36,608 nucleotides of DNA from a virus: positions 1-36,608 of IMG/VR virus record IMGVR_UViG_3300030117_002293, one strand, 5' to 3'. The position numbers and the translations under genes were made by a program. This document shows, piece by piece, positions 7,328 through 16,526 of this stretch (position 1 is the stretch's first letter; each line of letters begins with the position of its first letter). The notes beneath the pieces are model-generated. The model saw only the letters and a list, made by a program, of their open reading frames with translations. It was not told the origin of the DNA and made no database searches.

Positions 7328-9480
7328 TGCCAATACAAAGGTTTCCTCTACAAGCTGGTGTTTTTTTAGATGATTCACCTTTAGCAAGTGAAACATATTT
7401 TCAATCCGCAGACAAAATGCGTTTTGTTCGTGGTTTTATTCAAACTATAGGTGGTTATGAAAAAGCGTCTAATAACACATTAGAAGGCAAAGGAAGGGCT
7501 AGTATTGCTTGGGCAACAAATCATAACGATGCATTTTCAAGCTTTGGAACACATCTATTTTTATATGCAATGGATGTCGATGGTGATACGTTTAACATTA
7601 CACCAATAGGTGAAAGAGGTGAGTTAACCAACGCTATAAGTAGTACGGATGAGTCAGCATTATTTAAAATAACTGACTCTAGTCATGGTCTTGTTGTTGG
7701 ACAATTAGTTAAAATTACTGGTGCTAGTAGTGTTGGTGGTGTAACACTGTCAGGATCTTATAGTGTTACAGAAGTTGTTGACACTAACAATTATAAAATT
7801 ACAGCATCATCAGCTGCAACGTCTACTGTAAATAATAGTGGTGGTACGTTTGATTATGAGTATGGCATTGCAATGCCAGGAGCAGGACAAAATGCATTAC
7901 AAGGTCTAGGATACGGAACTGGTGGATACGGTAGTGGCGGTTTTGCAAGTCCAGCAACAGAACAAGATCTATTTTTATCTGGATGGACACTGGCTAAATG
8001 GGGTCAAAATTTAATAGCTGCTCCAAGAGAAGGCAGTCTTTATGAATGGTATCCAGAAACAACATATACTGAAAAAGTTACTAATGGTGATTTTGGTACT
8101 ATTGGTTCTTATTGGACAAGAGGTACTGGGTGGACAGCACAATCTAGTACAATGTACGCTAGTGCAGCTAGTAGTGACCTAACACAAAATATTACATTAG
8201 ATAATGGTGCATATGCGTTATTAGACTTTGATGTTAATACAGTAGTAACAGGAACATTAAGAGCCTATTGGGGTTCAACAACAATAGTTAGCACAGGAAT
8301 TAAAGGTACATTTAAAACAGAATTTTACACTGGAAGCGGTGGTACACAATCTCTAAAGCTTGAAGGAACATCTTTAACAGCTGAAATAGATAACGTAAGT
8401 GTAAAGATGATGAGTAACGCAAGCATGGTAAGTGCTGCACCATCTAAAATAGGAAGTGTGTTTGTAACACCAGAACGTATTGCAGTTTGTTGTGGATCAA
8501 CAGATCCTAGTACATCCGAATACAACCCAATGCGAGTTGCCTGGAGTGATACAGAAATACTAAGCAGTTGGACACCATCAACAACCAATTTAGCTGGTAA
8601 TAAAATACTACAAGGCAACAGTACACGAATTGTTAGAGGTATACCAACTAAAGGCGAAAATGTTTTATTTACTGATAACTCATTAATTAGTATGCGTTAT
8701 ACAGGTAATGTTAATAATGTTTTTTCTTTTGATTTAATAAATACAAATACTGGTTTAATTGGACCACAAGCAGTTTGTGAAGGTGGTAATGGTGCATTGT
8801 TTTGGATGTCACCGAGTATAAACTTTTATTCGTATTCTAATGGCAGTGTTACTCCAATACCTTGTACAGTTATAAGGGATATAAAAGATAATCTAAACTT
8901 TACACAAAGAGAAAAAATACATGCATTTCATTGTGCAGAATACAATGAAGTATTTTGGTATTATCCAGATTGGATAAGAGATAACAGTCAAGAAGTATCA
9001 CGTTATGTAATATTAAATTATACTACTGGTGTATGGAGTATAGGGCATTGGGATTTGTCAACAGCAATACAATCAGGAATATATCCTTATCCATTAGCAT
9101 TAAATGATGATGGTGAAATATTATTTATTGAAAAAGGTTTTAGTGATAACGGTGGTAAAAGACAATGGAATTGTGAATCATCATGGTTCAATGTTGGAGA
9201 TGGTGTAGATACGCAAGTATCATTAAAAGGTTTTTTCCCTGATGCCGACAATGACATTAAGGGTGGCTACAATGTTACCATTACGTCTAGAAACAGAAAT
9301 TCTAGTGGTAGACAAGAACGTACATATGGACCTTTTGAAATAAATGCAACAACAGGAAAAGTAAGTGTTCGTGTTGATGCAAGTGAAGTAAAAGTTAAAT
9401 GGGAAGGAGATGATGCTCCTTCATTTTATCGCATGGGTGTACCAGCATTTGATATTGAAGCGACAGCAAGGAAAAGGTAA
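7327..9480 (+). CDS. Tail nozzle/hub protein (P22 gp10-like) with inserted binding modules
   Basis: A 717-residue protein. The N- and C-terminal parts (residues 1-100 and about 365-717) have the pattern of gp10-like nozzle proteins, including RFVRGFIQTIGGYEKA at the start and the beta-propeller-like stretch RVAWSDTEILSSWTP...LFTDNSLISMRYTG...FWMSPSINFY. Two additional modules appear inserted: residues about 105-175 (ITDSSHGLVVGQLVKITGAS), a small beta module common in phage tail proteins, and residues about 248-361 (NGDFG at the start, AEIDNVSV at the end), which resembles a carbohydrate-binding jelly roll. A Gly-rich linker (about 186-206) lies between them. The nozzle seals the portal/adaptor channel and ends the short tail. 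The inserts may help bind host surface glycans; this is inference. Confidence 0.78.
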   Translation: MPIQRFPLQAGVFLDDSPLASETYFQSADKMRFVRGFIQTIGGYEKASNNTLEGKGRASIAWATNHNDAFSSFGTHLFLYAMDVDGDTFNITPIGERGELTNAISSTDESALFKITDSSHGLVVGQLVKITGASSVGGVTLSGSYSVTEVVDTNNYKITASSAATSTVNNSGGTFDYEYGIAMPGAGQNALQGLGYGTGGYGSGGFASPATEQDLFLSGWTLAKWGQNLIAAPREGSLYEWYPETTYTEKVTNGDFGTIGSYWTRGTGWTAQSSTMYASAASSDLTQNITLDNGAYALLDFDVNTVVTGTLRAYWGSTTIVSTGIKGTFKTEFYTGSGGTQSLKLEGTSLTAEIDNVSVKMMSNASMVSAAPSKIGSVFVTPERIAVCCGSTDPSTSEYNPMRVAWSDTEILSSWTPSTTNLAGNKILQGNSTRIVRGIPTKGENVLFTDNSLISMRYTGNVNNVFSFDLINTNTGLIGPQAVCEGGNGALFWMSPSINFYSYSNGSVTPIPCTVIRDIKDNLNFTQREKIHAFHCAEYNEVFWYYPDWIRDNSQEVSRYVILNYTTGVWSIGHWDLSTAIQSGIYPYPLALNDDGEILFIEKGFSDNGGKRQWNCESSWFNVGDGVDTQVSLKGFFPDADNDIKGGYNVTITSRNRNSSGRQERTYGPFEINATTGKVSVRVDASEVKVKWEGDDAPSFYRMGVPAFDIEATARKR

Positions 9481-11105
9481 TGACAGATTTATTAAAAAAT
9501 ATAAATATAGGAATAGGTGGTGGATCAAGTAGTTCTCGATATAATGAGGATGTACTAAGAAACCAACTTGCACAAGAAGCAAAATATAGAATGCCATTAA
9601 TACCAGAACCTGTGGGTTCTTTGTATGGAGGTATGGTAGGTTCATTTGGTGGAAATTATATAAGACCTAACTCATTAGGTTTTGGATTACCTGGAGTAAC
9701 AGGATTACCAAACAGATTAACAGACAGTAGTATAGACACATTAGCAGGACCAAGTAATGCGTATACTGCAAATCCTTATGCATTTAATCCTTTTACTGGG
9801 CAGTTTTCTGGTTTAGGTGCAGATTTATTAAGTGGTGGAGCTGACCTTAATTTCCTTAGTTCTAATCCTAATCAAAATCAAAACTTTACTAATGAAGCTA
9901 TGGGAAGATATGGTGGCACAACACCAGATGAAGCAATTGGTACAGCTATGAATGCACCAACTAGTTATGGAGGTGATTTTTTAGGAGGTCTAACACCAGG
10001 GCAAGCTGGTGCACAAGCATATTTAACTGGTCAAATCGGCACTACTCCAGCTGGCTTTACTCCAACATTAAATCTTATTGATGATTTGCGGAATAAATAC
10101 TTACGTGGTTATCAAGATAGAGACAGTTATACAACAGCTATGTTATCTGAACAGTGGCCAGACTTATACGATAGAGCTGAAAACATTACGCCTGATACAT
10201 TACGTGGAACATTAGATACGTTAGGTAATAGATTTGATCGTGTAGCAGCAGATAGAGTTGGAGAACGTAATGTAACTGCTGCTAATATGTTACCATTAAT
10301 TAGTCAATTTCAAGATCCATATAATCAACAAGTTTTATCTGGTGCGTTAAGAGCATTTGATGAAAACGCATTAGAAGCAGAAAATGTAAGAAGAGCTGCA
10401 TTAGGTGGTAGAGGTATTGGTGCAGGAAGAGAAGATGTGTTGATGGCAAGGCGAGAAGCAGATACAGCAGATAGAAGAGCTAGATTAGCTGCTGATATAC
10501 TAAGTCAAGGATTTACAACAGGTGCAGGATTAGCAGGAACACAAGCTGGTTTATTACAACAAGCAGAATTAACAGGTGAATCATTAGGTCAAGCTAGTGC
10601 ATTAGCCAATCAGGAGGCAGCACTTAGAGCTGCTTTATCGAATCAAGCAACAGGTGTACAAACAGGTATGTTTGATATTGGCAATCAAATGAGGTCTGGT
10701 ATGTTTGACATTGGTAATCGTATGACAGCAGATCAATATAACCAAGATGCATTACGAGCAATGAAACAATTTGACGTTGGTGCTGCTTATCAAGGCGACA
10801 AACAAAGAATGTCTGCAACAGAAATGGCATTACAAAATTTACTTGCACGTTCAAACCTAGGTTTACAAACTGCTGGTCTTGGTCTAAACCAAGCTCAAGC
10901 TTTGTTTGGGATGGGTACTTCTCAATTTAGTCAACCATATGATTTATTACGTTTAGCACCATATTTTTCTGGTGAATATACTAGAGGAATTGGTCAAGAA
11001 TTTGGTGAAGAAAACACATCAGGTTTTGCTAAAGGTAAAAACTTCAATTGGAACGTAGGTTTTGGAAGCGGTGATCGTTCTGGATTTCCATCATTTGGAT
11101 CGTAA
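9480..11105 (+). CDS. Internal/ejection virion protein 1
   Basis: A 541-residue protein, Gly/Asn-rich at the N-terminus and strongly helical from about residue 190 on, with long Ala/Gln/Arg heptad-like stretches (ALRAFDENALEAENVRRAAL, then LARSNLGLQTAGLGLNQAQA). There is a tandem pair of 11-residue units (GMFDIGNQMRS / GMFDIGNRMTA). Long helical Ala/Gln-rich proteins after the nozzle are typical DNA-ejection proteins stored in the virion and released into the cell during infection. It shares one base with the end of the nozzle gene and is followed by two more proteins of the same type. No enzyme motif is seen. Confidence 0.7.
   Translation: MTDLLKNINIGIGGGSSSSRYNEDVLRNQLAQEAKYRMPLIPEPVGSLYGGMVGSFGGNYIRPNSLGFGLPGVTGLPNRLTDSSIDTLAGPSNAYTANPYAFNPFTGQFSGLGADLLSGGADLNFLSSNPNQNQNFTNEAMGRYGGTTPDEAIGTAMNAPTSYGGDFLGGLTPGQAGAQAYLTGQIGTTPAGFTPTLNLIDDLRNKYLRGYQDRDSYTTAMLSEQWPDLYDRAENITPDTLRGTLDTLGNRFDRVAADRVGERNVTAANMLPLISQFQDPYNQQVLSGALRAFDENALEAENVRRAALGGRGIGAGREDVLMARREADTADRRARLAADILSQGFTTGAGLAGTQAGLLQQAELTGESLGQASALANQEAALRAALSNQATGVQTGMFDIGNQMRSGMFDIGNRMTADQYNQDALRAMKQFDVGAAYQGDKQRMSATEMALQNLLARSNLGLQTAGLGLNQAQALFGMGTSQFSQPYDLLRLAPYFSGEYTRGIGQEFGEENTSGFAKGKNFNWNVGFGSGDRSGFPSFGS
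10665..10730 (+). repeat. Two tandem 33-bp repeats in coding sequence
   Basis: Units at 10665-10697 and 10698-10730, each encoding GMFDIGN(Q/R)M plus two residues, differ at scattered, mostly synonymous sites. This indicates an old in-frame duplication kept under protein-level selection. Confidence 0.8.
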
Positions 11106-11125
11106 CATTATAAGGAATAAAAAAT

Positions 11126-12712
11126 ATGGCTGAACCAATTACAGCAATAGGTGGTGCGTTGCTACTAAATGCATTTAGAAATAGAATGTTAGACAGGCAA
11201 TCTAATAGAAACGCAAGAGCATTTGCAGATCGTTATACTAACCCAAATGTAACTCTAGATCCAAATCTAAATTTAGATCCAAATGCAAATTTAAACCCTA
11301 ATCCAAATTTAACATTAAATCCTAATCCTAATATTAATTTAGATTCACAAAACCAAATGCTACCTATGATGCAAAATAATATGTTGCCATCAGGTACAAA
11401 TTTGTCATCGCAAGGTCAACGAGCCTTAACAAATGTGCAACAAAACCTACCAACAGTCGGAGACAATCAAGGTGTTAGTTTAAATCAAGGTGTTAGTTTT
11501 AATAGAGCTGGATTACCACCATTAGAACCACCTAATCAAATAAGAACAAACCCTCAAGTTATAGCACAATTACGAGCTGATTTAGATCATCCCGATAGAT
11601 CGGTACGTAATCGAGCAGAAACTATGTTATACCAAATACAACAACAAGATCTTCAAAATCAATATGTTACGCCAAATCAAGTACAACTTGAAGATTATTT
11701 TGATAATGAATCAAATCGTATGGTAAAGGTTAATATATCTGACCCAAGAATTTTGAAATTTTTAGAAAGTGGTAGACTCGTAAAACCAGAGGTAAGAGAT
11801 GAACACGGAATAGATGCTATACCCTGGAGACTTTTAAGTGTTGGGCGAAAAAGAAAAACTAGAGATAACTATAGAACTTTAAAAAAACCAATACTAGCTG
11901 TTGCAAACGAAGTAGTAGATGCATCGGATACATTAGCAACTACATTAAAAAATTTAATATCAAAGGGTGAAACAATACCAGCAACATACCGAGGAAAAAA
12001 TTTATATGATGTAGTAAAAAACGGAGAACATTTAGACCAAGACGGAAACATAAGTGATGAGTTTAAAAAATCGTTTGAAGGTAGAGGTGTTCTTGGTATA
12101 GCATTAGTCAATGCATTCCAACGTATTATAGATCCAGGTGCTGTTGTTAGAGAAGGTGATGTTGCATTAATACGTAGTGTACAAGGTATGGCACAGAAAT
12201 TTAGACAATTTATTAGTAAAGCAGAAAGTGACGGACAAATAGTGTTGGATGCACAAAACATGGCAGAGATGTTAAAAATATCGGAAGATATTAAAAACAA
12301 TGTGCAAAATAAAACGTATGAAAGACTACAAGAAGAAGCACAAACTTTAGGGGCAAGAGGTTTTGCAGTGTCTGATGTAGATCCTGCACTATACAAAAAA
12401 TTTAATCCATTGCGAAAAGCAGAAACGTACAATCCAAATGATCCTATAGCTTATAAAGAAGACATACAGCGTGTTGGAGCAAGTTCAGGAGAAAGAGATA
12501 GAAGTAAATGGTTAGGTAATCAAATTAAAAAAGATGCTGAGATATACAAAACAGATATAAAAGACATGCTAGATCTATATCGTAGAAGCGGATTTGATGT
12601 ACAATACAAAGGTGGTAAATTTATTGATAACACTGACTATGGTGTAGATATGCAAACTGGAGAAAATGTATACCCTGCACCAAGGTCATATTTTGAATCA
12701 CCTTTATTTTAA
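11126..12712 (+). CDS. Internal/ejection virion protein 2, with Asn-Pro repeats
   Basis: A 528-residue protein. The N-terminal 35 residues contain a short hydrophobic helix (AIGGALLLNAFRNRM). Residues 39-73 are a low-complexity tract of about six-residue units of the form (D/N)PN-x-x-L. Residues 75-145 are Gln/Asn-rich, and the remainder is mostly helical and charged. There is a region of ordered sequence around residues 230-330 (RNYRTLKKPILAVANEV). Probably an ejection or internal virion protein like its neighbours. Start context is ATAAGGAATAAAAAAT before the ATG. A shadow frame of 187 aa on the other strand is not a gene. Confidence 0.68.
   Translation: MAEPITAIGGALLLNAFRNRMLDRQSNRNARAFADRYTNPNVTLDPNLNLDPNANLNPNPNLTLNPNPNINLDSQNQMLPMMQNNMLPSGTNLSSQGQRALTNVQQNLPTVGDNQGVSLNQGVSFNRAGLPPLEPPNQIRTNPQVIAQLRADLDHPDRSVRNRAETMLYQIQQQDLQNQYVTPNQVQLEDYFDNESNRMVKVNISDPRILKFLESGRLVKPEVRDEHGIDAIPWRLLSVGRKRKTRDNYRTLKKPILAVANEVVDASDTLATTLKNLISKGETIPATYRGKNLYDVVKNGEHLDQDGNISDEFKKSFEGRGVLGIALVNAFQRIIDPGAVVREGDVALIRSVQGMAQKFRQFISKAESDGQIVLDAQNMAEMLKISEDIKNNVQNKTYERLQEEAQTLGARGFAVSDVDPALYKKFNPLRKAETYNPNDPIAYKEDIQRVGASSGERDRSKWLGNQIKKDAEIYKTDIKDMLDLYRRSGFDVQYKGGKFIDNTDYGVDMQTGENVYPAPRSYFESPLF
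11240..11344 (+). repeat. Degenerate 18-bp tandem repeat encoding (D/N)PN units
   Basis: About five to six imperfect copies of an 18-base unit (for example TTAGATCCAAATNNAAATTT) encode DPNLNL, DPNANL, NPNPNL and similar hexapeptides at residues 39-73 of the surrounding virion protein. The units differ by small indels at the end, as expected of a tract that expands and contracts by slippage. Confidence 0.8.
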
Positions 12713-12730
12713 TAATTTATAGGTAGAATA

Positions 12731-14749
12731 ATGGCAGATATTAATCGAAGAAAAGAACCACAATCTTTTGGTGCAACAGAAAACCAGTTTGTAATAAGTC
12801 CAGTTTTAGAAACAGGCTATTTACGTAGAGGTCCTGATTCGGATTATGGATTAAAAGAATTTGGAGCAATGTTAACACAAGGAATGTCATACGATTTTGC
12901 TGATGAATTAGGTCTTACTGATCCACAAAATATTGAAGATATACGAGCACGATTTCCTTTCGAAGCAACAGCAACAGAAATTGGTGGTGCAATAATAACT
13001 GGAGGTGGTGCACGAAAATTAGGACAAGATTTAATAAAAAGAACAACAGGAATACAACCAGGAGCACTGCAACGAAATCTTGGAAGTTTAGGGCAACGAT
13101 TAGATGAAATTGGTACAGGTGCTACAGGCGGTTTAGTTTATGGAATGGGTGGTGAAGAAGGATCAGCGACAGAAAGAGCATATGATGCAAGATACGATGC
13201 TTTAACTGGTGGTGCGTTTCCGATGGCATTAAGATTAAGTTTACTAGGTGGTAAATATGTTGGAAGCAAAATTGGTGGTGCATTGCAAAAACTTTATAAT
13301 TCAATGCCCATAACAGAACGTAGTCAAGCAAACAATGTAATAAAACAAGCATTATTAGATGACAATATAGATGTTGAGCAATTAGCAGAAAATTTGGATA
13401 GACTTGGGGATGATGCAACATTAGCAGATGCTGGTGGTGACGCATTGTTAAGTAATCTAGAAGCTGTTGTAAACCAATCTGGACCAGCTGGTGGAATGGC
13501 AAGAGATGTATTTACCCAAAGGTCAGCAGGAGCAGCAACAAGAGTTAGAAATGTTATCGAAAAAGATTTAGGTAAAGATACTAATTTTTATGATACTGTT
13601 GATGCTGTAGAAAATAAAATGATAGCAGAGTCAAAACCTCTATATGATCGAGCATTCGGCAGTAATATAGTTTTTGATTCACCATTATTAACTCGATATA
13701 GCAATATAATTGGAAACAAAAAAGGTGGTTTGTCACCTATTTTAACCGAAGCACTTGAAACTCAAAAAAACGTAGATTATGCAAGGGCACAAAACGCTGG
13801 AACAGAAATTAATTTAGAAGATTATAACTTAGAAAATATAGAAGGTGGAATACTATCATTAAGACAATGGGATGCAGTTAAAAGGTCAATAGATGGTATG
13901 TTATTCAATCAAGACAGAAAACTTTTTAATCGTGACGGTGAGTTAAAGGATATTGGTAAAGAATTATTTAAATTTAGAAAACAACTAGTAGATGAATTAG
14001 ATCGATTAGATACAAATGGTTTTTATAAACAGGCAAGAGATAAATGGTCTGGTGGTGCAAGGGTTAAAACAGCTTTACGTGAAGGGCGAAGGTTTTTAAC
14101 TGGAGATAGTGATTTACAAATAAAAGACTTTATGAAGCTTAGTCCAGCAGAACGTGATGCTTTTAGGATCGGTGCATTGCGACATTTAATAGATGGTATT
14201 GAAAGAAAAGGTACAGTTCCAGTTTCAATAAAAGATGTTTTAAATCCTGAATCTAGAATTTACAAACAAATGAGCACTATGTTTCAAGATAACGATCAAT
14301 TTGAAAAATTTATTAATAGAATGATAACCGAAAAAAGATTTGGCGAAACATCACAAAGAGTATTAGGTGGATCACAAACAGCAAGAAGAATAGCTGGTCA
14401 AGAACAACAAGCAGAAATAGATAACAGTATTCCATTAGCATCTTTAGCAGTAGATCCTACTTATGCTTTTCCTGCGTTAATACAAAGTGTCCAAAGAACT
14501 ATTACAAGAGGTGATAGGTTATCAAAACCAGTTAGAACTGAAATAGCAAAAATATTAACATCAACAAACAGGGAAGAACAATTATCTTTTCTGGATCAAT
14601 TAAATCAAGAATTAGCCAGACAAAACATGAATCCATTAAATTTAAATAATTTGAGGCAACTCATAGGTGCAGGAATTGATGCTACTGTTCCTTTAACTGG
14701 TCCTGTAGTTCCTGCTATACTAAACACTAATGAAGCACAACCACAATAG
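12731..14749 (+). CDS. Internal/ejection virion protein 3
   Basis: A 672-residue soluble protein, last of the three large proteins after the nozzle. The N-terminal 200 residues have glycine-rich segments (TEIGGAIITGGGARKLGQDL, then GTGATGGLVYGMGG and LRLSLLGGKYVGSKIGGAL) that resemble membrane-interacting glycine-zipper helices, as expected for a protein that helps to form a channel across the cell envelope. The rest is helical and charged (VRNVIEKDLGKDTNFYDTVD, then RQWDAVKRSIDGMLFNQDRK). It is followed within nine bases by the endolysin gene. An injection role is inferred from size, composition and position; no catalytic motif was found. Confidence 0.7.
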   Translation: MADINRRKEPQSFGATENQFVISPVLETGYLRRGPDSDYGLKEFGAMLTQGMSYDFADELGLTDPQNIEDIRARFPFEATATEIGGAIITGGGARKLGQDLIKRTTGIQPGALQRNLGSLGQRLDEIGTGATGGLVYGMGGEEGSATERAYDARYDALTGGAFPMALRLSLLGGKYVGSKIGGALQKLYNSMPITERSQANNVIKQALLDDNIDVEQLAENLDRLGDDATLADAGGDALLSNLEAVVNQSGPAGGMARDVFTQRSAGAATRVRNVIEKDLGKDTNFYDTVDAVENKMIAESKPLYDRAFGSNIVFDSPLLTRYSNIIGNKKGGLSPILTEALETQKNVDYARAQNAGTEINLEDYNLENIEGGILSLRQWDAVKRSIDGMLFNQDRKLFNRDGELKDIGKELFKFRKQLVDELDRLDTNGFYKQARDKWSGGARVKTALREGRRFLTGDSDLQIKDFMKLSPAERDAFRIGALRHLIDGIERKGTVPVSIKDVLNPESRIYKQMSTMFQDNDQFEKFINRMITEKRFGETSQRVLGGSQTARRIAGQEQQAEIDNSIPLASLAVDPTYAFPALIQSVQRTITRGDRLSKPVRTEIAKILTSTNREEQLSFLDQLNQELARQNMNPLNLNNLRQLIGAGIDATVPLTGPVVPAILNTNEAQPQ

Positions 14750-14757
14750 TATTAATA

Positions 14758-15213
14758 ATGAACATTAGTAGACATTTTACGTTGCGTGAAGCGTGTCGTA
14801 GTATGACAGCAGACAGGTGTGGTATAGATAATACTGCACCTCCAGAAGTTGCAAAAAATTTAATTTTAGTTGCTGAAAACATATTAGAACCAATACGCCA
14901 TTATTTTGATATACCTTTTAGTCCGAGTAGTTGGTATAGGTGTTTAGAATTAAATAAAACAATAGGTAGTAAATCAACATCACAACATGTTAAAGGTCAG
15001 GCAGTAGATATAGAAGTTCCGTCATTAAGTAATTTAAAATTAGCACAATGGATAAATCATAACTTAGATTTTGACCAATTGATTTTAGAATTTTACAATG
15101 AAGATGATCCAATGGCAGGATGGGTACACGTTAGTTATGTATCTCCAGAAGATAATAGACGAGAAGTTTTGACGATCGGAAAAACAACATTAGTTGGATT
15201 ACCAAATGAATGA
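14758..15213 (+). CDS. Endolysin: peptidase M15-like (D-Ala-D-Ala / L-Ala-D-Glu type)
   Basis: A 151-residue protein with the zinc-binding pattern of the M15A/M15_3 peptidase family: SQHVKGQAVDIE (Ser75, His77, Asp84) and WVHVSY (His124). The N-terminus (SRHFTLREACRSMTADRCGI) is the usual FTLxEa...S opening of this family. It cuts peptide cross-links in peptidoglycan and is the probable lysis enzyme. There is no signal sequence, so export should depend on the membrane proteins encoded directly downstream. It starts eight bases after the large virion gene and overlaps the next gene by eight bases, placing it first in a lysis cluster of small membrane proteins. Confidence 0.88.
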   Translation: MNISRHFTLREACRSMTADRCGIDNTAPPEVAKNLILVAENILEPIRHYFDIPFSPSSWYRCLELNKTIGSKSTSQHVKGQAVDIEVPSLSNLKLAQWINHNLDFDQLILEFYNEDDPMAGWVHVSYVSPEDNRREVLTIGKTTLVGLPNE

Positions 15214-15412
15214 GAATATACCAGATAAAAAAACGTATCAATCAAACAGGCGTTATATGTGTTGGTGTTTATTAGCCTGTATGGTTGCCACAACTATAAT
15301 AACCCTTATGCATCCTGCACGTATGGCAGAAGCAGAAAGTATTGTTATGACCCAGTATTTGGCTATGTCTGGTGTTGTTGGTGCATATTTCGGATTCACT
15401 TCGAGGAAATAA
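15206..15412 (+). CDS. Small two-segment membrane protein (holin candidate)
   Basis: A 68-residue protein read from the ATG at 15206, which overlaps the endolysin stop by eight bases; a TTG four codons earlier is the alternative start. Hydrophobic segments lie at about residues 18-35 (MCWCLLACMVATTIITLM) and 50-64 (QYLAMSGVVGAYFGF), separated by a short acidic turn, with a basic C-terminus (TSRK). Size, topology and the position right after the endolysin fit a holin. The Shine-Dalgarno signal is weak, as expected for translational coupling. It could also be a regulator of lysis timing. Confidence 0.7.
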   Translation: MNENIPDKKTYQSNRRYMCWCLLACMVATTIITLMHPARMAEAESIVMTQYLAMSGVVGAYFGFTSRK

Positions 15413-15414
15413 TT

Positions 15415-15798
15415 ATGCTAGGAGCAATTATAAGCCCATTAACTAACCTTGCAGGCACTTGGTTAGAAGGCAAAGTAGCGACCACTAAAGCTAATGCAGA
15501 AGTTAAAGTTGCAAAGGCTAAAGCTGAAGCAAGTATAAAAGAAAAATTAGCTACAGGTGAAATTACTTGGGAACAGACTATGGCAGAAGCCAGTCAAACA
15601 AGTCTTAAAGATGAATATTTATGTTTAATCCTGACACTTCCAATAATTTTAGTTTGGTTTGGAGCTGACGCTAGAGAACTTGTAAGAGAAGGATTTATTG
15701 CATTAGAGTTAATGCCAGATTGGTATAAATACACACTGGGAGTTATTGTTAGTGCATCATTTGGTGTTCGTGGTATTCAAAGAATATTTAGGAGATAG
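15415..15798 (+). CDS. Holin-like membrane protein (3TM-holin type)
   Basis: A 127-residue protein from the ATG at 15415, preceded by GAGGAAAT. The frame is open further upstream, but that part is out-of-frame reading of the previous gene. Residues 1-20 form an amphipathic N-terminal helix (LGAIISPLTNLAGTWLEG), 21-60 a charged Ala/Lys/Glu helix, and two hydrophobic segments follow (about 69-83 and 104-122) with a basic end (GIQRIFRR). This layout resembles the GTA/3TM holin group found in many marine phages. It starts two bases after the preceding stop. Which of the adjacent membrane proteins is the holin cannot be decided from sequence alone. Confidence 0.72.
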   Translation: MLGAIISPLTNLAGTWLEGKVATTKANAEVKVAKAKAEASIKEKLATGEITWEQTMAEASQTSLKDEYLCLILTLPIILVWFGADARELVREGFIALELMPDWYKYTLGVIVSASFGVRGIQRIFRR

Positions 15799-15800
15799 TT

Positions 15801-16013
15801 ATGGAAAAAAAAACTAAAACAAGTTTGTTCCAAGAAATACTTGATCGAACAACTTTAGATGATGAAGCAATAAAAGCAATAACATTAGCAGAAGAATATA
15901 TTGAGCAAAGAAAAAACAATTTAAGTTATATTATAAAAAACTTTCCATTTGCTGTTGGTATTATAGGTGCATCTAATCTATGCATTGGTATTGTATTAGG
16001 TTTATTATTTTAA
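15801..16013 (+). CDS. Small tail-anchored membrane protein
   Basis: A 70-residue protein with a charged helical N-terminal domain (residues 1-45) and a single C-terminal membrane segment at about 48-70 (FPFAVGIIGASNLCIGIVLG), so it should be tail-anchored in the inner membrane. AGGAGATAGTT precedes its ATG. It lies between two other membrane proteins, and its stop is immediately followed by the next start (TAAATG). Probably part of the lysis or envelope-interaction set, for example an antiholin or spanin-like factor; the family is not recognised. Confidence 0.75.
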   Translation: MEKKTKTSLFQEILDRTTLDDEAIKAITLAEEYIEQRKNNLSYIIKNFPFAVGIIGASNLCIGIVLGLLF

Positions 16014-16517
16014 ATGTTAGATGTTGCTGGTGCATTTCTTGCAGTTAGGTCTGCACATAAAATATTAAAAGAAGGAATTGCAATTGGCAAAGATTTAACT
16101 CAATTATCATCAGCAGTTCAAAAATGGGCAATTGGCGAAGCAACATTACAGAGCCAAGCCGAGGTAAAAAAAAATAGTATATTTAGCAAATTAGGTGGTG
16201 CTGAATCTGAAGGCATTGACCGTTATTTCAAGAAATTAGAAATACAACAATTAAGAGATGATCTAAGATCGCATTTTATGTTGTATGCAAAAAATGGAAA
16301 ACAATCCTGGGAAGGGTTGCAAGCCGAAATTGCAAGAGTAAGAGCTGAACAAAAAAAAGAACTATTACGTCAAGCTAGGATTGCACAAATTAAAAAAGAT
16401 TTATTAATCGCTGCAATTGTGTGTGTTGGTGTAGCATTCTTTATTGGTATTGTAGGTTTTATAACGATAAAATCACAAGAAGCACAGGCACGTATGCCAT
16501 ATATTATATATTACTAA
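16014..16517 (+). CDS. Membrane protein with a long cytoplasmic helical domain
   Basis: A 167-residue protein beginning directly after the stop of the preceding gene. Residues 1-45 are moderately hydrophobic and helical (LDVAGAFLAVRSAHKILKEG). Residues 70-128 form a highly charged helix likely to be a coiled coil (LEIQQLRDDLRSHFMLYAKN, then EIARVRAEQKKELLRQARIA). Residues about 130-152 are a membrane segment (LLIAAIVCVGVAFFIGIVGF). It is the last gene before the early control region, so it ends the late transcription unit. Related small proteins occur near the lysis genes of many marine phages; function unknown, a lysis or envelope role is inferred. Confidence 0.74.
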   Translation: MLDVAGAFLAVRSAHKILKEGIAIGKDLTQLSSAVQKWAIGEATLQSQAEVKKNSIFSKLGGAESEGIDRYFKKLEIQQLRDDLRSHFMLYAKNGKQSWEGLQAEIARVRAEQKKELLRQARIAQIKKDLLIAAIVCVGVAFFIGIVGFITIKSQEAQARMPYIIYY

Positions 16518-16526
16518 ACATCCCTA

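Noticed and set aside
11869-12432. A 187-aa minus-strand open frame
   Set aside because: It lies fully inside a plus-strand virion gene, is rich in Ser, Phe, Cys and Leu as AT-rich antisense frames are, and has no ribosome site or neighbouring minus-strand gene.
13122-13502. A 126-aa minus-strand frame
   Set aside because: Its composition (His/Leu-rich, hydrophobic) is typical of shadow frames, and it sits inside the ejection protein gene.
15259-15414. Upstream extension of the 3TM-holin-like gene by 52 codons
   Set aside because: That stretch is out-of-frame reading of the preceding gene, and the ATG at 15415 has a clear GAGGAAAT site.
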